A stretch of DNA of 64,000 nucleotides from Lunularia cruciata (taxonomy: Eukaryota; Streptophyta; Marchantiopsida; Lunulariales; Lunulariaceae), in contig OX419755.1 of the NCBI GenBank assembly GCA_948567375.1, positions 70,684,944 to 70,748,943 on the forward strand, written 5' to 3'. Below are positions 10,550 through 20,525 of the stretch, piece by piece; positions within the stretch are counted from its first letter, which is position 1, and each line of letters starts with the position of its first letter. The notes under the pieces were generated by a model that was given only the letters and a program-made list of their open reading frames with translations, ran no database searches and was not told the origin of the DNA. The translations under genes and the position numbers were made by a program.

Positions 10550-12142
10550 ACCAAATTAATTGCCATTGGCATTCTGGTGAATGCATCTGCAAGTTGCTTC
10601 TTGCCTTCTACATAGGTGATTGTCATGTTCAGTCATTGTGGTGGACCACTATGCCTATCAAATCTGGTGATGAGATAGATCTTTCTATGTCTTAAAGTAG
10701 ACTAGAGGTTTATGGTCTATCTCCACTACAAATGCCTTCTTGCCAAGATAGTGCTTACAATGCTTGGTTGCAAGGACAATGGTCAACTCTTCTTGCTATG
10801 TGGTGTGATAATTTCTTTTTTCCAATAATAGCTTTTGAGAGAAGTATGCAATTGGATGCCACCCATCATGCCACTCTTGTTGTAAGACTGCTCCTATTGC
10901 TATGCTTGATGCATCGATAGCCAATTTGATTGGACGTTTTGGGTCATACTATTTCAAGATTGGTGCATGTAGCAAGGTGTCTTTCAATTCTTGAAAGGCC
11001 AACTCTTGTGCGGTTCTCCATGTCCACTTCTTCCCCTTGCCAATTAGTGTTGTTAAAGGATGTGCCACCTTGGAGAAGTCCTTGACAAACCAACAATAGA
11101 ACCTCGTCAACCCCAAGAAGCTCTTGAGTTGAGTCTGATCTTTTGGAGCACTTTATTTGTTAATGACCTCTATTTTATCTATTAATATTTGGATGGCCTT
11201 TGCACTTACTCTATGCTCCAAGTAGTCTATTTAAGACTTGCCAAACTCTCACTTTGAGATTTTGGCATACAAGTGATTCTGTCTTAGAATCTAGAGGACT
11301 TCTTGTAGATGTTGTTTGTGTTCTATCATCATCCTACTATATACTAAGATATCATCTAGGAAAACAAGAACAAACTTAGCCAAATATAGCCAAAATATGT
11401 CATTCATTAGACTCATGAAAGTGGTAAGTGCATTGGTGAGGCTGAATGGCATCACAAGGTACTCAAAGTGGCCATACTTGGTTTGAAAGGCAATTTTGTA
11501 TACATCTTCCTTTGCAATTTGGATTTGATTGTAACTGCTTTGCAAGTCCAGTTTGGTGAAGTGTCTTGCTCCATTGAGTTGATCAAACAAGTTGTCTATG
11601 TGGTGTAAAAGATATTTATTCTTCACTATTTGTTGATTGAGGCCTCGATAGTTAATGCACATGCACATTGTATTGTCCTTCTTCTTTACAAACAAGATAG
11701 GAGCCCCGTATGGTGATACATTGGGTTAGATAAACCCCTTTTCCAGCATATCCTTCATTTGAGCCTTACATTCCTCCAACTCTTGAGGTGATAGACAATA
11801 TGGGGCCTTACAAGGAGGTATCTTCCCTAAAAGTATCTCAATTTTATGATATACTCTCCTTTTTGGTGGTAATCCTAAGGGTAGATCATTTGGGAAGACA
11901 TCTTGAAACTCAATTACCACATCCTTCAATTTCTCAAGAATTTGTCCATCAAGTTGTGCACTTTGGACTTTTCTTATTAAACCCATGAAACATCTATATG
12001 TCTTACAAATAGTTGTTGTTCCTGTGACATAGAGAGTCAATTTTTGCCTATGTTTTTTTTCTCTAACCCCAATGGTTTTCCATTGGTGTGTGCTCATTGA
12101 TTCTTCCTCCAATCTACCATAGTGTTGTATTGCTCCATCCAA
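10550..12142 (-). pseudogene. Reverse transcriptase and RNase H (family A copy 3)
   Basis: The 11726-12142 part carries DVVIEFQDVFPNDLP and the PPCKAPYCLSP segment. The 11291-11695 part carries [27 protein letters not shown] and an intact [10 protein letters not shown] box. RNase H remains are found to about 10550, including the equivalent of the HKP block near 10715. Stops and frameshifts separate the pieces. Confidence 0.87.
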
Positions 12143-12450
12143 GGCATGCCTAAGATTGCATCATAGCGAGCTAATTGTATCACTTGCCACTCAATTGCTT
12201 CTTGATATTCTCCTATAAAGAGTGTTACCTTTTTGGATAATGACTCAATCTTCTCTGTTTGCTCATTAGGTAACTCTACTTCTTTGCTCTCATCTTTCTC
12301 TAGATCCATCCTCAATATTATTGCAACAGAGCAAGATAAGAAATTCTTTGTTGCTCTAGGATCTATTAATACTCTCACCTGATTGCCTTCTAGGACCCCA
12401 TTCATGACAATCAATTGTGAGTTTGCCTTTTCAGATCTTTGCGTACTCAT
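12094..12450 (-). pseudogene. Aspartic protease (family A copy 3)
   Basis: Open over about 118 codons with RVLIDPRATKNFLS at the active-site position and AILGMPWMEQYN downstream. The DPRA form matches copy 1. It overlaps the start of the RT fragment in another frame because of a frameshift. Confidence 0.83.
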
Positions 12451-13333
12451 CTTCTTCCTCCCCTTGCTTGTCTACTTCCCTATTGAGCCAATAAGGCCGC
12501 AAGGTACCTTTACTGGTGATCTTTATTTTCTAAGGTGATTTCTACCTTCTCTTCCTCCGTGCATTGCTCCATGTTGTTCAAAGATTGCCTGTATGGAGGC
12601 CAAGGGCTTCTAGGGAGACAAGCACAAAAATTGATGGAGATGTGTACAATATGGCCACAATTATAGCAACAATGTTGTTCTCCTTGAGTTCCTTCCCCTC
12701 ATAGAACTCCATCTCTCTATTCTTCCACCCGTCCCCGCTCTCCTTGAAGTGGTCATGCTCCTCTATCTCAAAATAGAAGGTTGCCTAATTCCATAGGTGT
12801 TAGTCTACCCATGTGTGGCATTTCCGCCCAATAGTGTTGAGACAAAACTACTCCTTCACTTGCTCCAAGTGTCTCTGCTATACTCTTAGCACAAGTAATG
12901 GCTTCAAATATAGAGCAAGGATTTTTGTACCATGACTTCTTGGCAAATCCGGTCCTTCAACTATTGTTTGCAATTGTCTAGAGCCTTTGTTCAACTCATG
13001 TTGGTTATTGCAACTTGTAGATCCAAAAATACTTCCATGCACTCTTGTATGTTATTCTTTTGTTTCAATCCCCATAGTTGGACTTGGGCCATCTGCACAA
13101 AATCCACAGATTGGAAGTTCTTTAAAAGTCCTTCTTGCATTGTTATCCATGTGACCTCCCTTCTTTCTGCCAACATTGATAGTTCCCAAGCATCATACCA
13201 TGTGAGGGATTTATTGGTTAGGCACCCATATGCAAACACGCCTCGGCATGCTCAATGATCTCTGTCAAGAACAATCAAAAGTATCTATTTATTCTCGAGA
13301 TCCAATTCTCCACTACTTCTATAGCATGCTACT

Positions 13334-13338
13334 CCTTG
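13334..13338. repeat. Target-site duplication (left) of the nested family B element
   Basis: CCTTG directly before the LTR. The same five bases follow the right LTR at 18956-18960. The uninterrupted family A copy 1 has a single CCTTGTAAGG at the equivalent place (about 4184). Confidence 0.93.
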
Positions 13339-13474
13339 TATAACAATATGGAGTTTAGCGACAAGGTTAGTTGGGCTTACAAAGTAGCACATAAGACACA
13401 TTAGCCTAGAATATTCCAGAGTTATCTAGGAAGCTTCTTGCAAAGCTTCCTGGCTTGCACCTCAAGTAAGTAGC

Positions 13475-13501
13475 TTCTAGAAGGAAGCTTCTAGAAGCTT
13501 C
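13475..13501 (+). promoter_or_regulatory. Heat-shock-element array in family B 5' LTR
   Basis: At 13484-13501 the sequence is GAAgcTTCtaGAAgcTTC, four alternating GAA/TTC units with 2-bp spacing: a perfect HSF-binding element. A further TTC-GAA pair stands just upstream (13475-13482), and another GAAgtTTC lies at 13556-13563. The array is about 130 bp upstream of the TATA box. HSF binding is inferred from the consensus only. Confidence 0.7.
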
Positions 13502-13631
13502 TAACTAGCTTAGCTTGCACGCCAAGTAGGCGGCTTCTAAAAGAAAGCTTCTTGAGAAGTTTCCTAGTTAACTTGGCTTGCACTCTAAGAAAGCAGCTTG
13601 AGAAAGCTTCTCAAGGGCCTTGTATGCTACC

Positions 13632-13639
13632 TATAAATA
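13632..13639 (+). promoter_or_regulatory. TATA box of the family B 5' LTR
   Basis: TATAAATA, conserved at the same LTR position in the 3' copy (18843-18850). It would place the start of the genomic RNA about 30 bp downstream, within the segment GCTCATGCTAGGCATTTGG shared by both LTRs. Confidence 0.75.
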
Positions 13640-13744
13640 CCAAAGCCAAAGCTCATGCTAGGCATTTGGAGTTTTTCCCTCATTCAAGTGTCCCCATGTG
13701 AGTTTCCATTCTCCTATTTCTCTCCTCGGATTTGGTCTTTTACA

Positions 13745-13760
13745 TTAGTATCAAAGCAAG
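13745..13760 (+). promoter_or_regulatory. Primer-binding site (initiator tRNA-Met type)
   Basis: TTAGTATCAAAGCAAG directly after the LTR is close to TGGTATCAGAGC, the complement of the initiator tRNA-Met 3' end that primes most plant Ty3 elements. The differences are G-to-A changes. Confidence 0.75.
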
Positions 13761-13959
13761 AATGGGATGGATGGAATTTATGGACCACTAAATCCACTTC
13801 CACCAAACCATTGGGATTTGTGCATCCAAGTACTACCCAAGCATCGTTTCACACAATTCATCACCTCACACTTTGGACAAGATTTTATGCATATGATCAC
13901 CATATTTGAGGAACTCTTGGTGCTTCTGGTTGTAACTTATGGAGAATGATGGAAGTGCT

Positions 13960-14925
13960 ATTTCTATGTGTTAATAAATTAGATAAATTGGGAGTGGTGT
14001 GATAGAGTAGCAACCATGGCAGCAATACCCAATGTTATCCTTGCTATGCAGCAACAAATCGAGCACCTTACTCAATTGTTGGATGAACAAGATCTTTGAC
14101 GACAAGAGTAGGTAGAGAGAGTACCAATTCAAGAAGGAGAAGATTGGATCAGATTCTCTAAACCCAAGGTATTTGAAAGCAAGAATCTTCCAGGTATAGT
14201 GGAGAATTTTGTATTTGATTATGAATATTATTTTGCAACTACCAATCTACAAGACAAGCAAAAACAGATTCTCTTGGTTTCTAGCCAATTGGATAGAGTA
14301 GCAAAGCTACGGTGGAAATTCCAAGTAGAGCGAGTGGAATGACAAATTTTTGCACCAATCTTGACATGGGTAGAATTAAAAAATGCAACAATTAGTCGGT
14401 TCCAAGCTATAAATGCCACACGAGCTGCACGGGATAAGTTGGCAGAGTTGAAATAAATTGGCTTTGTAAGAAGTTACATCATGCAGTTCTAAAACACCAT
14501 CATGTAAATTCCAGATATATTGGAAGGTGAAGCTCTGGATCAATTTGTGAGGGGCTTGAAGGCGAGGACCAAATTAGAGGTAACCATGCAAGAGCCACAA
14601 CACTTGGAGGAAGCCATACGGTTGGTTGAACATTTTGATTCCTTGTTGGCAACAACTTGGTCTTGACCTTGACCTCCAGAGAGCCTACCAATACACTACA
14701 CACAAGTAGAGGAGCCAGCACCAATGGAGATTGATGCCATTCAACAAAGACCACTTGGCACGGCAGATAGAGAGAAATTGCAACAAAATTGTGGGTGTTT
14801 TTATTATCGCCAATTGAGGCATCACATTGCTGAATGTCCACTCAAGAATGGACGACCTTGACAAGTTGCCCAAGTAGAGGTTGTGGAGTGGAATGATCAA
14901 GGAAACGAGGAATCCCAGTAGGAGA
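13960..14925 (+). pseudogene. Gag of family B
   Basis: Several frames must be joined. Near 14790-14835 the zinc knuckle reads CFYYRQLRHHIAEC: its second Cys is Tyr and its Gly is Arg, both explainable by G-to-A changes. Stops occur throughout. Short segments such as ILEGEALDQFVRGLKARTK (around 14515-14575) resemble the conserved part of Ty3 gag just before the knuckle. Confidence 0.75.
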
Positions 14926-14947
14926 TTTTGAGCCGCCTACTGGGAGC

Positions 14948-16560
14948 TTGATTAGTTCCAATGGGATTGAAGGCTCGACCTATGCAAGTTTGCTTCACTT
15001 GCAAGGTACGATATCTAATCGGGGTTATAGGATTTTGATTGATTCAAGAAGTTCAAAGAATTGCATGTCTATGCAAGTAGCAAAGGAATTGAGTATTCCT
15101 ATCAAGCTAGTGATTAGAAGTAGTTTGATGATGGCAGATGGTAGAAAGGGTTTTGCATTCCGCACCTTGCATCTTGTTACCTAACAAGATTGGGAAAGAG
15201 TATTTGGAGTGTATGAGGTTTGTAGTGGCACCTCTACACTATGATATCATTTGGGGCCTACCTTGGCTTGAACATCATAAGGTTCAATTTGATTGGACCC
15301 GACGCCAAATTTAAGTACAACACCAAGGTAGGAATTTCCAATTAAGTTGTCTGGCACCTCTAAGTAAGACACCTAAGAATAGTCGGTCCCAAGATGGGAA
15401 GTTTGTCAAGAAGGTAGCCATAAAGCAAACTTGGAAGGGAGATGAGTCACAAGATGAGAAGTTTGCCAAGAAGGCAACCATGGAGCAAGCTTGGAAGAGA
15501 GATGAGTCCCTAGAAGGGAAGTTTGTTAGTAAAGCAACCATAGAGCAAGCTTTGGAGGAAGATAAATCTGTATTCGTAGTGTGGATCAAGCAGATTGCAC
15601 AAGAACAATCTGCGGAGGACCAAGAGCCTCATCAAGCAATGGCTGATTGGATAGTTAAGGAGTTTGTGGACGTGTTTCCGGATGATCTGCCAAAGGGATT
15701 ACCCTTCGATCAAGGTATGCCCTTCAAGATTGAGTTATTGCCAGGGAGTACTCTAGTGAGTAGACCAATCTATCGGCTCCCACCAAAGGATTTGGAAGAG
15801 TTGCAAACAACACTTATAGAGTTGTTAGAGAAGGACTTCATACGACATAGTACCTCTCCTTGGGGAGCACCGATACTATTTGTTCCAAAAAAGGATGGAG
15901 GACTTTGTTTCTACATTGATTATTTTGGGCTCAATAAGCAAACCGTGAAGAATGCATATCCCTTGCCTTGGATTGATGACTTGCTTGATCAACTAAGTGG
16001 AGCACGCTACTTTTCCAAGTTGGATCTTTGTAGCGGCTATTGGCAAATTCCTATTGATAGAGAGGATGTGCAAAAGACTACCTTTCGCACAAGGTATGGG
16101 CATTTTGAGTGGAGAGTTCTACCTTTTGGACTCACTAATGCTCCAACAGTCTTCATGGATCAGATGCATTGGGTGTTGGATGGACTATTGGATTGGTCCA
16201 TGGTGGTGTTCTTGGATGATATCTTAATCTATAGCAAGATAGAGGTAGAACACGTGAATCATGTGCAAGAAGTCCTAAGACGACTACAACAGTGAAAATT
16301 ACTACAAGAAGTCAAAGTGTACCTTTTGGCAGAAGGAAGTTACCTTCTTGGGTCATAAGATCTCATCAGAGGGGATCAAGATAGAAGAAGAGAAGATCAA
16401 GGCCATTATTGATTGGCCTACCCCAAAGGATGCTACAGAAGTACAAGCATTCAATGGATTGGCCAGTTTTTACCGACGGTTCATCCACTATTATGCTCAT
16501 GTGGCTGCACCATTGACTGACCTCTTGGGAAAGAACTTGAGCTTCTAGTAGGCCACCAAG
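14948..16560 (+). pseudogene. Protease and reverse transcriptase of family B
   Basis: The 14948-15184 part reads YRILIDSRSSKNCMS, a protease active site with Gly changed to Arg (D-S-G to D-S-R). The 15480-16295 part is a long open RT with [51 protein letters not shown] and an intact [11 protein letters not shown] box. After a small frame break, 16348-16548 continues with the thumb (FLGHKISSEGIKI, GLASFYRRFI). It is the longest intact RT stretch in the window. Confidence 0.93.
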
Positions 16561-17000
16561 CATGAAGAAGCATTCAAGAAGTTAAAGCATATGGTGTCTT
16601 CAAGACCCATTCTTCAACCTTATGATCCTCAACTACCTTGTGTGGTTGATTTTGATGCTTCTAACTTTGCAATTGGAGCAATGTTGCAATAGGAATTGCC
16701 AAATGGACTACATCCTATTGCATTTGTGTCTCGCCGACTAAATACAACTGAAAGAAATTACTCTACTTGAGATTGGGAACAACTTGCAATGGTATATGCC
16801 ACCAAGGTATGGAGGCATTATCTCTTGGGGAAACAAGTCTCATGCGAACTAATCACAAGCCATTGTTACAAACCTTACACTTGGAACACATGAAGAGTCA
16901 ACATCATCAATGGGATGAACAAATCCAACTGTATGATATCAAAACTTGAGTACAAACTAGGTCAGTTCCATGTCATCCTTGATGCTTTATCACGATGACC
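16560..17000 (+). pseudogene. RNase H of family B
   Basis: Begins with the AFKKLKHMVSSRPIL linker and the first catalytic region VVDFDASNFAIGAMLQ, then a TAG, then HPIAFVSRRLN and a TGA. The later part is shifted in frame but still reads LGQFHVILDALSR. Homologous in position and motif order to Ty3 RNase H. Confidence 0.85.
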
Positions 17001-17004
17001 TAAT

Positions 17005-18300
17005 TTGAAGTCTCTTCTTCTCATCACAATGGCAATTTCAACGGTATCAGTTGACTCTAAGGTCAAAAACGAGTTTCAGTCAGCTCTACACCAAGATCCC
17101 TTCTTCCAAATAGTACATGGTCACCTTACAGCATGCAATAAGGAGTACAACACTTTCTCCATAAGGAAGGCCTTTTATTCCATGAGGACCGGATCTATGT
17201 CCCAGCTAAAGGTGATCTTTGACTTGTGCACCTTCAGAAGCCATGATTTACCCATCATTGGTCACATGGGGGTGGACAAGACCTTGGGTACCCTCCAACG
17301 TCAATGGTGGTGGCCCAACATGACACGAGATGTTTGAGAATTTGTCTGATTGTATGAGAGCTACCAACATAACAAGGCCAACAACTAGAAGCCAAGTGGA
17401 CTCCTTCAACCACTCGCCGTTCCATCCACTCATTGGGAGCATGTGAGCTTGGATCTCATCACATCCTTGCCAAAGACAAAACAAGGACACACCGCAATCG
17501 TGGTGTTTGTAGATAAGCTTAGTAAGCAAATCCACTTGGCACCAACCTATGATACCGTGGATGCTCCAACCTTAGCTCAAATCTACTTTGACAATGTCTT
17601 CAAGCATCATGCGATGCCACATGTACTCATCTCCAATCGTGATCCTTGATTTATCGGGAAGTTTTGGCAAGCACTCTTCTAGATACTCGACACCAAGCTT
17701 GCTTTGTCCACGGCCTATCATCCTCAAACTGATGGACAAACCGAACGTGCAAATCATACATTGGAGGATATGTTGCGTGCCTTTGTCAATGTCCACCATA
17801 CCAATTGGGATGAATGTCTTGTAGTTGCAGAATTTGCCTACAACAATTCCAAACAGGCAAGCATTAGCTTTTCTCCTTTCTTTCTCAATTTTGGCCAAGA
17901 TCCGCTTGTTCCAAATTCTCTTCTTGCTCCCCCTCCATCTTAGGTTCCTCATACTTCCACATTCTTGACCACTATATTCCATTCTCTCCAACAAGCCAAG
18001 TCTCACCTCCTTGTTGCTCAGAATTGCCAAAAACAATATGCGGACCACCATCGTTGTGATATAACCTTTGAAGTCAATGATACAGTCATGCTATCCTCTA
18101 GTAACCTCCTTCTCCCACTTGATACCTACATTTGTAAACTTGCCCTTAATTGGATAGGACCCTTTGATATCACCCAAATTGTCTCTCTTGTTGCTTATCA
18201 ACTTGCCTTGCCTTGTCACATGCGTATCCATCCTATATTTCATGTTTCCAAGTTGAAACCCTTTGTTCCTAACCCCTCTTCCTTTTCCTCTTGAGTCCAA
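17005..18300 (+). pseudogene. Integrase of family B
   Basis: The N-terminal HHCC region (GHMGVDKTLGTLQRQWWWPNM) is followed by a TGA. The catalytic core is at 17443-17649 (LDLITSLPK, IVVFVDKLSKQIHLAP) and 17704-17943 (STAYHPQTDGQTERANHTLE, containing the Asn and Glu region). The core is interrupted where Arg of the RDPRF motif is now TGA. The 17965-18294 part has the GPFDITQIV and IHPIFHVSKLKPF segments. Confidence 0.9.
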
Positions 18301-18315
18301 CCTCCATCTCTTCCT

Positions 18316-18480
18316 ATCCCTATCAATGATCATGAGGAGTACAAAGTTGATTGTATCCTTGTGCGTCGCCATATTCAACAAGGCCGTTGCCAACATACGG
18401 AGTACAAGGTCCTTTGGAAAGGGTATCTCCTTCATGATGCCTCATAGGAACCTCTTTCTCACCTCCAGAATGCATAGATG
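18316..18480 (+). pseudogene. Chromodomain of family B
   Basis: Downstream of a stop near 18294 the same frame reads EEYKVDCILVRRHI, then TEYKVLWKGYLLHDAS, a TAG in place of the conserved Trp, and EPLSHLQNA. The spacing matches retrotransposon chromodomains (group with intact aromatic residues). It sits at the C-terminus of pol, just before the polypurine tract. Confidence 0.87.
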
Positions 18481-18527
18481 GCCATCTAGGAATTCAAAGC
18501 TTCATTGGCGACGAGGACGTCACCAAC

Positions 18528-18543
18528 TAGCGGCGGGGGAATA
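18528..18543 (+). promoter_or_regulatory. Polypurine tract of family B
   Basis: AGCGGCGGGGGAATA directly before the 3' LTR start TGTAACAATATGG. G-rich and immediately adjacent to the LTR, as required for the plus-strand primer. Confidence 0.75.
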
Positions 18544-18955
18544 TGTAACAATATGGAGTTTAGCAATGAAGTTAGTTGGGCTTACGAAGTAGCAATAAGA
18601 CAAATTAGCCTAGAATATTCTAGAAGTATCTAGGAAGCTTCTTGGGAAGCTTCTTGGCTAGCTTAGCTTGCACCTCAAGTAAGTAGCTTCTAGAAGCTTC
18701 CAACTAGCTCAGCTTGGACGCCAAGTAGGAGGCTTCTAGAAGGAAGCTTCTCAAGAAGCTTCCTAGTTAACTTGGCTTGCACTCTAAGAAAGCGGCTTGA
18801 GGAAGCTTCTTGAGAAGCTTGTCAATGGCCTTGCATGCTACCTATAAATACCAAAGCCAAAGCTCATGCTAGGCATTTGGAGTTTTTCCCTCATTCAAGT
18901 GTCCCTATGTGAGTTTCCATTCTCCTATTTCTTTCCTTGGATTGGGTCCTTTATA
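18544..18955 (+). repeat. 3' LTR of family B
   Basis: Begins TGTAACAATATGG and ends GTCCTTTATA. It carries seven AAGCTT palindromes and a three-unit heat-shock element TTCtaGAAgcTTC at 18688-18700, followed by two further GAAgcTTC pairs 4 bp apart near 18741-18765. The TATAAATA box is at 18843-18850. The canonical terminal TG is kept here and lost in the 5' copy. Confidence 0.95.
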
Positions 18956-18960
18956 CCTTG
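18956..18960. repeat. Target-site duplication (right) of family B
   Basis: CCTTG directly after the 3' LTR, matching 13334-13338. Family A gag resumes with TAAGGCTC. Confidence 0.93.
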
Positions 18961-19797
18961 TAAGGCTCAATATTGTAGGTCTTCTTCATCCATAGTAACA
19001 ATATGGCTTCATCATTGGTCGGGTTTGATGTTATAGGCTTTGAGACAATTCCCCTTCTTGCATTGTTTGATCATTCTTGAGGATTTGTACTTGATTTTGT
19101 AATTCCTCCATGGTTATCTTGATTTTTCAAAACTAGTTCAACATCCCTTGCATTCCTTGCATCACCTCTCGCAATTGCGGATCCATGATTCCTACATACA
19201 ATTGATGTTCACTTGCAAACTTCCTACTTCAATTAAGGGTTAGAATGATCACTTGGGAGGGTGCAAAAACTATGGGAACTACCATTAGGACCTTAGAGAC
19301 CATCACTTGTTGATAATATTCCTCACCAAAATTGTGGACTACAAAATCCCTAAACATCACTTTTGGTCAAACTTCATAACGGATTCTACTTGCGTGCTGA
19401 AAGAGTGAGGATTCGATACATTCAGATCCATAACATTGTAATAGAATGTAGATTGTCAAATCCCACTCTCTATTGTATACCACCATAGGTAGAATCACGG
19501 AGTTTGGTGAATTCATCACTTTGTCCATGAATTCTGCTCCAAAAGTGATAAACTAGTGATACTTTCATTTGCTCACGTTGGATGTACATAATATTCATGT
19601 GGAATAGATTCAAGAATGGGAAACTAGGTGCAAGAAATTGTCCTCCCGGTGCATCCATCCCATCAGTTCTCTAAGCCCTTCCCAAGTCTAGCAATTGCAC
19701 TATGTTCTCCACCTCGAATTACTTAGTTTCAATTGCTCGTGCTCCTCCATGAGGGGTGATCCACTCTCTTGGATTAAAACACTTGCTCTGATGCCAT
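18961..19797 (-). pseudogene. 5' part of gag, leader and primer-binding site of family A copy 3
   Basis: The minus strand from 19797 reads the PBS ATGGCATCAGAGCAAGT (19781-19797, initiator tRNA-Met type), then a leader, then the gag start with an open stretch at 19470-19658, then the NFGEEYY segment near 19310. The sequence stops at the CCTTG insertion site and resumes at 13333. This part is the reference that shows which bases copies 1 and 2 have lost. Confidence 0.8.
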
Positions 19798-20525
19798 TGT
19801 AATACTTTGAGGACAAGAGAACTCTTCAAGAGAGAAAACATAGATTTCCTACTCAATCCTCTAATGCCCCAAAGGAGCACCTTCTCTTTATTATATAGCA
19901 AAGAGTATCCCCTCAAAGGAAGCTCCACCCTTGGATTAGATACATGGATTGGTGACTTGTCAGTGAGCTCTATCCTTGGATTAGTTATTTGGATGGGTGA
20001 CATGTCAATCCTTGTCTTATCTAACTGACTGAAGGAAATCTTTAGAGAATATTCTTGTAGGAAGCTCAAAATTGCATGAGTAAGGTACCATTGGAAAGCT
20101 CTCAATGAGACAAATCATGGGGGAGAAGGCAAGCCTTTTTACTTGTAAGGGGGAGGGAATCTTTCTATTTTGAGGCCTAATTCATCCATTTAGGCCTCCA
20201 AAAATGGCTTTAAAGTTTTCAAGCTATTTTTGGCTTCTACCCTATTTGTAGAAGTGCTCTTTTGGTGATACTTCTATCTAATCTACATTCCCATCATGTG
20301 TAACATCCTTCTAGATGTCACCACCCCAAGTTTCACCTTTAGATCATATGTCTAGCTATTAATTCTAAAGTCTTCAAGCATGTTTTACTTTATGGCCTAT
20401 TAGTAGAAGTACTCTTTCAGCAATACCTCTGTCTGTTCTACTTGGTCCATCATGTATAAGATCCTCCCAAATATTACCAAACCAAATTTCATCTATAGAT
20501 CATGTGTCTAGCTATTGGTACTACA
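19798..20525 (-). repeat. 5' LTR of family A copy 3
   Basis: A 728-bp LTR with ends TGTAGTACC (start, minus strand) and GTATTACA (end, next to the PBS). A TATATAA box candidate is at 19891-19897. Two internal duplications occur: CCTTGGATTAG repeats at a 45-bp period (19929 and 19974), and a roughly 155-bp unit starting GTAGAAGT is repeated (20248 and 20403). The second duplication is also present in the 3' LTR remnant, so it predates insertion. Confidence 0.9.

Larger units (their letters stand above)
13339..13744 (+). repeat. 5' LTR of family B
   Basis: Begins TATAACAATATGG where the 3' LTR has TGTAACAATATGG, so the canonical 5'-TG has mutated to TA. Ends CTTTTACA. U3 contains six AAGCTT palindromes, several arranged as heat-shock elements, then a TATAAATA box at 13632. 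The two LTRs differ at many single bases and small indels, so the insertion is not recent. Confidence 0.95.
13339..18955 (+). mobile_element. Ty3/gypsy chromovirus, family B, complete with two LTRs
   Basis: A 5.6-kb element with LTRs 13339-13744 and 18544-18955, a 5-bp target duplication CCTTG, a primer-binding site, gag, protease, RT, RNase H, integrase, chromodomain and polypurine tract. It is inserted in the gag of family A copy 3 and is therefore younger than that copy. Coding frames are broken by stops, mostly at Trp and Arg codons, so it is no longer autonomous. It is a different family from A: LTR length, LTR sequence and the protein sequences all differ. Confidence 0.96.
8703..20525 (-). 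mobile_element. Ty3/gypsy chromovirus, family A copy 3, split by a nested element
   Basis: The minus-strand order is 5' LTR (19798-20525), PBS, leader, gag (18961-19700 continuing at 13333), protease, RT, RNase H, integrase, chromodomain, polypurine tract and a truncated 3' LTR (8703-9074). The family B element 13339-18955 sits inside gag. Removing it and one CCTTG restores continuity with the uninterrupted gag of copy 1 at about 4180. LTR ends are TGTAATAC and GTATTACA, an 8-bp terminal inverted repeat. The base after the 5' LTR is the start of a possible target duplicate AATTG (20526-20530), whose partner was lost with the 3' LTR end. Confidence 0.92.

Noticed and set aside
13960-18480. Considered an envelope-like or extra gene in family B
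   Set aside because: After integrase and chromodomain the polypurine tract and LTR follow within about 50 bp, leaving no room.
1-20525. Considered whether the retroelements might be an endogenous pararetrovirus
   Set aside because: Integrase, chromodomain, LTR pairs, PBS and 5-bp target duplication are all those of Ty3/gypsy chromoviruses; no movement-protein or pararetroviral coat region is present.
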